This document shows positions 6,901 to 14,050 of a stretch of 64,000 bases of DNA, in pieces. Each line of letters starts with the position of its first letter. Position 1 is the first letter of the stretch. This stretch comes from Rubricoccus sp038746605. GTDB taxonomy: Bacteria > Bacteroidota > Rhodothermia > Rhodothermales > Rubricoccaceae. Below the pieces are notes generated by a model. That model was not told where the DNA came from and did no database searches. It worked only from the letters and a program-made list of their open reading frames with translations. The position numbers and the translations under genes are program-made. Location of the stretch: the NCBI GenBank assembly GCA_038746605.1, contig JBCDKM010000006.1:124001-188000 (forward strand), given 5' to 3'.

Positions 6901-8093
6901 GTGTGTCCGACGTGGAGGAGGCGGAGCAAGAGGCGGACGAGCAGGCCCGACGCCGGATGGAGCGGCGACGGGACGAGGCCAGGCGCTACGCGGAGGACGT
7001 GTTCGGTGTAGTGGCAGACGCGCTGGAGACGGGCCTCTTCGGGAGCGACGCGCTCAGCCAGGCACAGATCGATCTGGAGATCGCTTCCTTCATGGAGGCC
7101 GAGAAGGCACTGGCAGAGAGTCTCCGGCGACGGCAGATCGACCAGGAGACGTACCAGCTTCGGATGGACGAGCTGTCACTCAGGCGTCAGGAGTTCGATG
7201 AGGAGGTGGAGCGCGATCGCGCGGGCTTCCTACGGAGGAGCTACCTCGGCCTCCGCGATCTGTTCGTCGCCACGCTCAAAGATCAGCTGATCGAGCTGGC
7301 GGCTTCGAAGACTGCCGAGTTAGTGCTGCACACGACCACCGAGGAAGGCAAGACCGCCTCGACGTTGGCCGGTGCCCTCGCGCGCGGGGGTGCCCTGGTG
7401 GTGGAGGCCGGACAAGCCCTCTTCAGTGCAGCCGCTAGCATGGTCTCTGCTGTGGCCTCGCAGATCGCGAGCGTGGTCAAGAGCATTCCCTTTCCGTTCA
7501 ATCTCGCGCTGATCCCCGTAGGCGTCGCGGCTGTGACGGGTGCCTACTTCGGTGCGAGAGGGCTTTTCTTTGAAGGAGGTGGTTTTGTGGGTCGCGAGGG
7601 GGAGCGTGGTCCCGACGATGTGACGATCGTCGTGGGTCGAGGAGAGGCTGTGCTGAACTCAGCGCAGCAAGCCGTCGTGGAGCAGTCTCTTCAGCGAGAT
7701 CGTGGCTTCGGGCTCAGGCAGCTCTTTGAGACCGTTCAGACGCCTCACAGCCGAGGGCCAGCGCCGAGCCGACCAGCTTCCAGACTCGACCTACCCACAT
7801 TCGAACGTGGGGGCTTCGCGCTGCCGTCCCGGACCTCTGTTTCCGAGGCCACAGGCACCCTGAACGTCGACCTCTCTCCGCTGGTGGACGAGCTGCAGGC
7901 CAACCGTGCGGAGATGCAGCAGTTGGGGCGCCGGTTCGATCGTCAGCTCGGTGAGATCGAACAGCTCAAGCGGTCGCCCGCCCCGGTGTTGTTTGGCGAC
8001 GATGATGCACTCGCCGTCGAGGGCGCGCAGGCACGGGCTCGGTCCTCACGTCGCGCGTCCGCCATCTACGGCCGCTCTGGCTTTGCGTCCTGA
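3990..8093 (+). CDS. Phage tail tape measure protein (TP901 core family)
   Basis: A 1367-residue protein that sets tail length and is ejected ahead of DNA. Residues ~15-160 are highly charged coiled coil. Residues ~190-470 form the TP901-type tape measure core: a Gly/Ala hydrophobic start (GGRAAIAVGAGAAGAFAVGK), then SFEDQLVEVRKTTGLADDDL and FSQVTELSADQAADALAKTA. A Ser/Gly linker follows at ~750-765, then a second very long charged coiled coil to ~1130. A hydrophobic block around residues 1120-1190 (SAAASMVSAVASQIASVV, IPVGVAAVTGAYFGARGLF) could insert in the host membrane. The C-terminal ~180 residues are Arg-rich. It is the longest gene of the phage block, as usual for siphophage tape measures, and implies a tail of roughly 200 nm by the usual ~1.5 angstrom per residue rule. 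Confidence 0.92.
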   Translation: MATRTRTGGVSSSDTLLELGIGFRTREGVKRLVKEIAEEEQKTLGGQRKRQRQEDQRNRKREEREEKDSAARLQRVREELIERRRRLAVASIGDELKRRKRAIEEAYREERRRIKLLLKERLDAGDITAKKYRQQLENFDKDLRTIRDRQLEDAPRQTLRQRAEGVLSDRFGGQGSLGGLLGGRAAIAVGAGAAGAFAVGKGLERAIALASSFEDQLVEVRKTTGLADDDLARLGDGLLDLATKTGIAQDELAGIAAVGGQLGIQGEANLLAFTETVAKFSQVTELSADQAADALAKTAQAFDIPIEQLANLASAANELSNTTAARAGDIIDVLQRVGASGVNIGLTADEVAGLAATLIDAGIDSERAGTSLRNIFTLLLTEAGAVAETVGVTEQAFREMISDDALGAIQLYLEKLGELDAQSRAIAIEETFGRENTLQVTTLATAVDELNGNLATSRDAFQEGESLNREFDASLDSLSAQWNIFTARVTKAATEVGQGFVPALTSALRTLNGVERSAEAAAASVANARAEVGRLEEIRAAVATYEQLAAKVERTAEEEDELTRITQLLADEYPEFITKTDAAGRAMGVYAGQIRQAVDALIELRRQQAIDSAADLAESFRNAELRRDEARSDRERNQLLANDPEARRRSTAGTTGFGGFRQPVTRDRAVDAARAASLAEQQAARDLASARDQIVQTLRRLRDDTEGLADFTAALAGAGFDSGTLQGLSVQALSQPNAAPRPTPRSTPTVPTGGSGGSSSSGSGDATDEDDRARERQRAAFESLQAELAEITAERIEDETEREIAAIQVQLATEIDRLDELKEVALTGEELTAAERLAVETRTAEAILDLRATSEREIEQIREKAAEKLEKEQTQLDRRRIEAESSIAQERLRARSLNERAEAESIENLAERRLAVIEAEFRERERAIEQEYAAEIALAGSTIQDQEQLSQRLSELRLKRSSDLREAELKRVSDVEEAEQEADEQARRRMERRRDEARRYAEDVFGVVADALETGLFGSDALSQAQIDLEIASFMEAEKALAESLRRRQIDQETYQLRMDELSLRRQEFDEEVERDRAGFLRRSYLGLRDLFVATLKDQLIELAASKTAELVLHTTTEEGKTASTLAGALARGGALVVEAGQALFSAAASMVSAVASQIASVVKSIPFPFNLALIPVGVAAVTGAYFGARGLFFEGGGFVGREGERGPDDVTIVVGRGEAVLNSAQQAVVEQSLQRDRGFGLRQLFETVQTPHSRGPAPSRPASRLDLPTFERGGFALPSRTSVSEATGTLNVDLSPLVDELQANRAEMQQLGRRFDRQLGEIEQLKRSPAPVLFGDDDALAVEGAQARARSSRRASAIYGRSGFAS

Positions 8094-10087
8094 TGCTGAG
8101 CGCCCGCCTCCGGATCACGAGCGACACGACCTCCACCGAGGAGGTCTACGAGGACGCGCGGATCGGCGCGCGCGACATCGAGGACGTGATCCGCGCCGCC
8201 GACGGCGAGGTCGAGCTTCCTAATCTCACGCTCTCAATCGACTCGGATTCCTTCCTCGGCGCTGCCAGCAAGCCCCTCGTGCCTCGCGGTCGCCACAGGG
8301 CCATCATCGAGGTTTCGCGCGACGCCGGTCCTTGGGAGGCGGTCGTGGACGGCATCGTGACGTACGAGACCGTCGGTGATGGTCGGGCCTATGGCGGCGG
8401 CGACAAGACGCAGACTCTCGCTCGGCGAACCTGGAGCGTTCGCGTGGTGAACGACGCGATGCGGCGAGTCTGGGAGGCGCTAGAGGCGGTCTCCCTCCAG
8501 GACGTAGCGCCCCAGCTCGAAGCCGATGTCCTGGAGGAGAGCGTGCCCTTCAAGCGGACCGAAGGAGGTGGTACCACGACGGCAATCACGTGCACGATGT
8601 ACCCCCTCGTAGCCGCGCTCGCCGAGGCGCTGGATCAGGCGGATGTCGGCGTGGTCGGTTCGCTCTCGGACCCGTTCCCGTGGGAACGGCTCTACGACGA
8701 CGGCGCCACGCTCCGGCTTGCACGTGACGGCGAGAGCAACCTGCGCCGCGTCCTCATCGGGCGACCGCAGCTGCAGGGGGCTCCGGCAGACGCGGACCTC
8801 CACGGTCTCTATCCAACGATGCCGCAGGAACATGGCGCATGGCTCCTCGACGAGTGGCGCAAGATGCAAGAGCTTCGGCTTTCCGCGCGGTACGCCGCGT
8901 ATCCGAATGCGGGCATCGAGATTGAGATCGCGGACGTGCAGGCGCAGCGCGACCCCACGGCACCTGCCTTCCAGGAAATCGAGTCGCTCGCCGACGACGG
9001 ATGGCGACGCCGAACCCAGTCCAGGGACATCGACGGTCAGTTGATCGGTGATGCCGCCATGGTCTACGGCGGAGGTCCCGACGGCAGTGCGGTCGAGGAC
9101 GCGGATCGCCAGCCTCTCCTTCGCGCGACTTATGCATCCTCACGCATCGCGCTGACGGGCACGCCGGGAGAGCGCGAGGTAGACAACCGCAGCACGTTCA
9201 CATTCCCCTTCCGGCTCGCAGCCCATGTGGACATCGCGACGTCCATTCGCTCGACCGCTCATCCCGGCTACTCTGAGACGGTGCACCGAGGTACGCCGGT
9301 CTTCGACATCACGACAGCCTATGTCGGGCCAAGCGGGCCGACGGCCGAACAAGACGGCGACGGAGATCGCGTGATGATCCTCGTGGCCGAGCGGGACCTC
9401 GCTACCGATCCCTGGAAGAGCGTGGACCGGCGAGAGGCGTCACGAACGGCGGGCGTGCCGCTCCAAGACATGGAGCTCTGGGCGAGCGGACTCTACCGTC
9501 GGCACGCGCTCACGATCGGCGACGTCGACGTGGTCACATGCTCGCTCCTCGAGGACGACCTCGATCTCGCAAACATCGATGTTGGAGACCCACGCGCGGG
9601 CGTCCTCTTCGATGGCGACGAGTACGCCGTCGTCGCCATCGAGCGGAACCGTGACACGAAGAACGTCGCCCTCACCCTACACCGGCCCTCAGGAGGTTGG
9701 GCCGTCGTGCCCGCCTCCGGCGAAAGCGGCGCGGGGAATACCCAGACCGGTGCACAGCAACTCGCTCCGAACGTGTCTGTTGTGGAGATCAGCCGGGACG
9801 AAACGACCGACGAGCTCGGTGATCCCATCACCTACTTCACGCTCGAGTTCCTGGCAGAGGTACCCGCCGAGAGCGCGCCGCCGACCGGCATTCAAGTTCG
9901 CTTCGCGCCGAACCTCCTCTTCGATCTCACGACGTCCGGCCCCTACGTGCTCCGTGCGTACCGCCAGGAGAGCGAGCCCGGCCACGGCGCTGCCCACTCC
10001 ATGGAGGGGCAGCAGTTCGAGGCACGTGCGGTCTATGGGAACGGCTTCGCGACCGCTTGGCAGTCGGTCACAGCGAGTGAGACATGA
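8093..10087 (+). CDS. Phage tail-tip / distal tail protein, unrecognised
   Basis: A 664-residue protein directly after the tape measure, sharing one base with its stop (TGATG), so probably translationally coupled. It starts MLSARLRITSDTTSTEE and is rich in beta-strand patterns and Asp/Arg, without signal peptide or membrane segment. The last ~120 residues (from about ~545, NVSVVEISRDETTDELGDPI) look like a separate fibronectin-like beta domain. Genes in this position encode distal tail or tail-hub proteins in siphophages; that is inference from order. No catalytic motif is seen. Confidence 0.6.
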   Translation: MLSARLRITSDTTSTEEVYEDARIGARDIEDVIRAADGEVELPNLTLSIDSDSFLGAASKPLVPRGRHRAIIEVSRDAGPWEAVVDGIVTYETVGDGRAYGGGDKTQTLARRTWSVRVVNDAMRRVWEALEAVSLQDVAPQLEADVLEESVPFKRTEGGGTTTAITCTMYPLVAALAEALDQADVGVVGSLSDPFPWERLYDDGATLRLARDGESNLRRVLIGRPQLQGAPADADLHGLYPTMPQEHGAWLLDEWRKMQELRLSARYAAYPNAGIEIEIADVQAQRDPTAPAFQEIESLADDGWRRRTQSRDIDGQLIGDAAMVYGGGPDGSAVEDADRQPLLRATYASSRIALTGTPGEREVDNRSTFTFPFRLAAHVDIATSIRSTAHPGYSETVHRGTPVFDITTAYVGPSGPTAEQDGDGDRVMILVAERDLATDPWKSVDRREASRTAGVPLQDMELWASGLYRRHALTIGDVDVVTCSLLEDDLDLANIDVGDPRAGVLFDGDEYAVVAIERNRDTKNVALTLHRPSGGWAVVPASGESGAGNTQTGAQQLAPNVSVVEISRDETTDELGDPITYFTLEFLAEVPAESAPPTGIQVRFAPNLLFDLTTSGPYVLRAYRQESEPGHGAAHSMEGQQFEARAVYGNGFATAWQSVTASET

Positions 10088-10515
10088 TCATCGGTCTGAC
10101 CGGCGAGCCACTCATCGCGCGCGCGACCTACGGCGTGCGCGAGGTGACGTGCGAAGCGGAACGGTTCCGCCAGCGCTTCGATGGTCGGCGTTCCTCAGAC
10201 ATCCGCACTGAGCGCCTGCGGCCAACCGGCACGCTCGTGCTCGATGTCACGCCCGGTCGACTTCTGGGCCTGCTCTCGGACATTTCGCCCTCCTCCTGGC
10301 TCCTGACCGTCCGCACGGTAGGCGAGAACGAGACTGGCACACCGCTCGAGATTCCGGTTCGGACCACGACTCCGCTACCGCTCACAGGGCCGCTCTCGCG
10401 CACCTACACGGATACTGGAGAGCAGGCAGTCCGGGTCGAGATCGGGTGGCGCTCGCTCCTTACCTATTCCTACGAGGACCTCGGCCTTGTGGAGCCTGCC
10501 ATCGTCTCCGAATGA
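10084..10515 (+). CDS. Small phage tail protein, unrecognised (paralogue A)
   Basis: A 143-residue protein whose ATG overlaps the upstream stop (ATGA). It opens MIIGLTGEPLIARATYGVRE and is beta-rich with an Arg-rich middle. The next gene opens MIGLTGSPRFGDIVFSS, so the two probably share a beginning fold and arose by duplication. Its stop overlaps the next start (ATGA), making a tightly coupled three-gene unit (8093-11165). A tail-tip or fibre-attachment role is likely from position only. Confidence 0.55.
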   Translation: MIIGLTGEPLIARATYGVREVTCEAERFRQRFDGRRSSDIRTERLRPTGTLVLDVTPGRLLGLLSDISPSSWLLTVRTVGENETGTPLEIPVRTTTPLPLTGPLSRTYTDTGEQAVRVEIGWRSLLTYSYEDLGLVEPAIVSE

Positions 10516-11165
10516 TCGGCCTCACCGGATCCCCTCGTTTCGGAGACATCGTGTTCTCCTCCCAGGCTGAGGTCGAATGCTCGGCCGAGCCGCTGCCTGT
10601 GATCCGGGATGGCGGTCGCGACGGCCGCGAGGATGTCATTGGCCAGCTCTACCGGATCTCGGCCCGGATCCGCTACGCGGCACTAACAGCCACCGAGGCG
10701 GCTGATCTCCAGTCGCGATGCGAGGGCGCCTTCGACCTCGAGACTCGCAGCGAGGCCGTAGGCGATCCCGACTGGGCCGAGCCTATCACGATTCGCGCCG
10801 AGGCAACGAGCCCTCCGAAGCTGACAGAGAGCAGCCGTCGCACCGACGGCGCGACAGGCGAGGTGCTCTATGACGTGGAGATCCAGGTCTCGGGTCTCGC
10901 CCAGCTCGCTCGGAGCGACTTCGGCCTCCAGGTCGGCGCCTACGTGCTCATCGAGGAGACCGAGACCTCCTACGAGGTGGGCACGGAGGAGGGCGCCACC
11001 ATTACCGACCGGCCCGACCTCGACGAGCTCATCACGTTCACGAACGGCGACACCGGCACCATCGAGTGGGCCGAGTTCGGAGACCCGCGCACCGTGGCCG
11101 CGCGCATCGACTCCGTGAGCGATCCCTACTACCACGTCATCCAGGCCCGCCAGCCTGCCGTCTAA
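10512..11165 (+). CDS. Phage tail protein, unrecognised (paralogue B)
   Basis: A 217-residue protein. The ATG at 10512 is chosen because it overlaps the preceding stop in ATGA form and yields the same M-I-G-L-T-G-x-P opening as the preceding gene; an earlier in-frame start at 10446 would lie inside that gene. Beta strands dominate, with a middle part DVEIQVSGLAQLARSDFGLQ. The C-terminal third (TDRPDLDELITFTNGD) is acidic. No known domain is recognised. Confidence 0.55.
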   Translation: MIGLTGSPRFGDIVFSSQAEVECSAEPLPVIRDGGRDGREDVIGQLYRISARIRYAALTATEAADLQSRCEGAFDLETRSEAVGDPDWAEPITIRAEATSPPKLTESSRRTDGATGEVLYDVEIQVSGLAQLARSDFGLQVGAYVLIEETETSYEVGTEEGATITDRPDLDELITFTNGDTGTIEWAEFGDPRTVAARIDSVSDPYYHVIQARQPAV

Positions 11166-12152
11166 ATGCTGTTCCCGAAGCTCAACCTCACGCTCCAACG
11201 GCTCTACAATGAAGTCAGCGCCTGGCACACGACCGTCCAGAACTGGCTGCCTGGCATCGCGAGCGACCGAAAACGCGCCGAGGACGCGGCGGATGCAGCA
11301 GAACAGTCAGCGTCCGACGCCCTCGCGGCGGCTCAAAGCGTGCCTGGTGCGACCTACGACATCGCCCTCATCGCCGAGCGCCTCTCGCAGGTTCTAGACG
11401 ACGGCTACGGTATTGAGGAGGATTTCCTGCTGGACAGCGGCGGGCAGAACCCGGCTGCGCCCACGCTCGCGGCGATCCCAGACCTCGACCCTGCAAACCT
11501 CTCCGGCGGCTGGGCGGAAGCCCAGGGCGAGAACATCTACGAGTACGATCTCGCGGGCACGTACACCGGCACACCGACGCCCACGCTTTCGGCGTCCAAC
11601 ACCGGGGACATCGGCGGCGTCATCGACGGCGACACCCTGCGGGTCACGCTCCAGGGTGCAGGCGCGACAGGCTCCGGCACCGTCACGGCCACGAACAGCG
11701 AGGGGGGTGTGTCCCGCTCGTTCGACGTGGTGGACGGATCGTCCAGCGGCGGGCCCGAGATCGACGAGAATCTCAGCAGCGGGCAGACGCCTGGCGGGCA
11801 GACCTCGCAGATCGACGGCTCCTGGTACATCACACTGGGTGCTCCGGCGAACGGCGACGTGATCCTGCTCGCCTACGACCCGAACAATCCGAACGTCAAC
11901 GTGCGCGCCCTGCCGAAGGCGACAGGAAATGTGCTCTTCGAGGCGAGCGGCGCTCAGATCGCGAGTGTCACCGCCCCGAACGGCGCGCGGATTCGCGCCC
12001 GGCGGACGGGCACCACCTGGCGGTTCTACGACGACGCCGGGACACTCATCCAGACGGCTACTAGCGTCTCGTCGGCAGCGGCATTCAGGGACTGGATCGT
12101 CGCGGCCAACCCAGCGGGCGGCGCGACGCGCATCGAGTTCGAGACCGAGTAG
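11166..12152 (+). CDS. Phage tail fibre-like protein with Ig-like domain
   Basis: A 328-residue protein starting immediately after the upstream stop (TAA then ATG). Residues 1-60 are helical with a short Ala/Asp-rich coiled stretch (EDAADAAEQSASDALAAA) typical of fibre attachment regions. Around residues 125-190 there is a putative Ig-like (bacterial Ig/cadherin-like) beta domain with YDLAGTYTGTPTPTLSASNT and GSGTVTATNSEGG. The C-terminal ~120 residues form another beta domain ending NPAGGATRIEFETE. These modules are common in phage adhesion proteins, so surface binding of the host is likely. Confidence 0.6.
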   Translation: MLFPKLNLTLQRLYNEVSAWHTTVQNWLPGIASDRKRAEDAADAAEQSASDALAAAQSVPGATYDIALIAERLSQVLDDGYGIEEDFLLDSGGQNPAAPTLAAIPDLDPANLSGGWAEAQGENIYEYDLAGTYTGTPTPTLSASNTGDIGGVIDGDTLRVTLQGAGATGSGTVTATNSEGGVSRSFDVVDGSSSGGPEIDENLSSGQTPGGQTSQIDGSWYITLGAPANGDVILLAYDPNNPNVNVRALPKATGNVLFEASGAQIASVTAPNGARIRARRTGTTWRFYDDAGTLIQTATSVSSAAAFRDWIVAANPAGGATRIEFETE

Positions 12153-12154
12153 CC

Positions 12155-14020
12155 ATGCCGAGCGCTGCCACTTCTCCGACGCCGAACGGCCCACGCTGGC
12201 GCGATGGCTTGGACGGCACTGCCGCCTCGGGCGACCTGCACGAGGTCGTGGCCGCGTGCCGCCAGATGCACACCGAGGCGGGCGATGCCGGGCTCGACCT
12301 GGGCGGCATATCCGCGCCGCCGACCGGCGAGCCCACGAGCGCGGCCACTGCATTCGCGGCGCGGCATGAGGCGTGCCGTGCGTTCCTCGCGTCTCTCCGG
12401 TCCGCGCTCGTGGATTCAGGCCAGGAGGTCACGTTCACCGTGCCCGCCCCCGGCCGGTTCTTCACCCGGTTCCCAGCGCTGGCTACAGCCGCCTCGGGAG
12501 CGATCTCGAACCTGTCGGCCTACCTGGACCGTCCACCGCCACCGGCCGGGACCGACGGCACCCTTATCGCGGGTGGCGGCGGCTCCAACCTAAAGGGCCA
12601 GGGAACGCAGTCCGCGACGCTCGACGCGGGCACCGTCGCCTACTGGTGGGACGACCAGGCGAGCGTCTGGCGCACCGACTGGAGCGTGGTCGGCGTAGCC
12701 AACCGGGCATCGTCGCTCGGCACGCTGGCGTGCAAGCTGGTCAGCGAGGTCTACGCACGGACTGGACGGCCCGTCTGGTACATCCCAGGCGCGCACGGCG
12801 GTACCAGCTCGTTCGATACGTCGGGCGGGAGCGCGAAAACCTGGCAGCGCGGGGCGACGGGATCCAACGACATGATGGGCTGGCTCGTCACGGCCACCCA
12901 GAATGCGCTCGCCTCCTCCGCGCTCGCGGGCAAGACGCTGAACCAGCTCGCCATCTGGAACAACGGCAACGAGGGGCAGCAGCTGGAGTCTGGCCAGGCG
13001 ACCGAGGCAGAGATCCTCGCAGCACTCCAGGACATCCCGGCCCAGTGGGCGGACCGCTTCGGCGAGGCGTGGGACTGGTGGATGATCAACACCACCGACG
13101 CTGCGAATCAGCCGCTCCAGGGCGCGGCCCAGTGCAAGGCGCAGGAGGACCAGGCTGTTACCACAACGGCGCGCTGGCGCTTCGCCTCGGATCGAATGTG
13201 GACGCTCTCACGCCAGCACCACGACGAGAGCGGCCCGGCGATCTGGGTGGACTCGGTCCACCTCGACACGCCCTACCTCGACATCGTGGGCCGGGACGCG
13301 GGGAGCACGATTGGCGACTCCCTCGCAGGTGGCAGTCCGGCTCTCTGGTTTGCCTTCGACGGCGACCACCTCACGTTCGACGACGCTGCGCTCCCCACAG
13401 GCGTCTCGTTTGACGGCACCCACCTCCTCATCGACGACGAGAACCTCCCACCCGGGGTCACGCTCGACGGCGACCACTTCGTTTTCACCGACGCCACCAT
13501 GGCTACTCGCAAGGTCCCCACGCTGGACAACGACCTCATCCGAACCTCCGACCTCGGCACGGGCACCGCGAGCAGCGGCACCGTGCTCCACGGCGACCGC
13601 ACGTTCAAGACTGCGCCTGCTGGCGGCGGAGCGACGACAGCCTCGGGCGGCGCCGTCACGGTGGACGACAACACGGCCCACACGGTCATCGACATCCCGC
13701 TCGACGTCGGCATGAACGACGTCGAGATCAAGGCGGTCGGCCAGAAGGATGGGACGGATCCCGAGGTCCGGCTCGTCATGGCGACGGGTGCCGCCTCCAG
13801 CATCGAGGGCCGGATAGACGACGACGGCCAGACCCCGCTGGGCGATGGCGACGGCTGGAAGACGACGACGGCCTGGCGAAATGGCAGCGACCGCCAGATG
13901 ACAATCGAGGCCACGGTGCTGGTCACGACGGCGGGCACGCTCCGACTGGAGATGAGGCTCCCGTCAGGCAACCCGGTTCTGGTCGCTCACTCGGCTGCCA
14001 CTGCCCTGCTCATCAACTGA
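12155..14020 (+). CDS. Phage tail fibre protein with SGNH/esterase-like region
   Basis: A 621-residue protein, probably a receptor-binding fibre. Residues ~165-380 resemble an SGNH/GDSL-type carbohydrate esterase, as in sialate O-acetylesterase-like phage deacetylases: a WWDDQASVWRTDWSVVG opening, a possible nucleophile Ser in NRASSLG, a strand-helix region RPVWYIPGAHGG, and a late D-x-x-H (WVDSVHLDTPYL, near residue 364) that could supply catalytic Asp/His. Residues ~410-445 hold a repeated DGDHLTFDDAAL / DGTHLLIDDENL / DGDHFVFTDATM motif. The C-terminal ~120 residues form a beta domain. Enzymatic activity is inferred from motif placement and not certain; the fibre role is likely from position. 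Confidence 0.55.
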   Translation: MPSAATSPTPNGPRWRDGLDGTAASGDLHEVVAACRQMHTEAGDAGLDLGGISAPPTGEPTSAATAFAARHEACRAFLASLRSALVDSGQEVTFTVPAPGRFFTRFPALATAASGAISNLSAYLDRPPPPAGTDGTLIAGGGGSNLKGQGTQSATLDAGTVAYWWDDQASVWRTDWSVVGVANRASSLGTLACKLVSEVYARTGRPVWYIPGAHGGTSSFDTSGGSAKTWQRGATGSNDMMGWLVTATQNALASSALAGKTLNQLAIWNNGNEGQQLESGQATEAEILAALQDIPAQWADRFGEAWDWWMINTTDAANQPLQGAAQCKAQEDQAVTTTARWRFASDRMWTLSRQHHDESGPAIWVDSVHLDTPYLDIVGRDAGSTIGDSLAGGSPALWFAFDGDHLTFDDAALPTGVSFDGTHLLIDDENLPPGVTLDGDHFVFTDATMATRKVPTLDNDLIRTSDLGTGTASSGTVLHGDRTFKTAPAGGGATTASGGAVTVDDNTAHTVIDIPLDVGMNDVEIKAVGQKDGTDPEVRLVMATGAASSIEGRIDDDGQTPLGDGDGWKTTTAWRNGSDRQMTIEATVLVTTAGTLRLEMRLPSGNPVLVAHSAATALLIN

Positions 14021-14050
14021 CTTCCCCCGCGCCAGTAGCGGCGCCATCCC

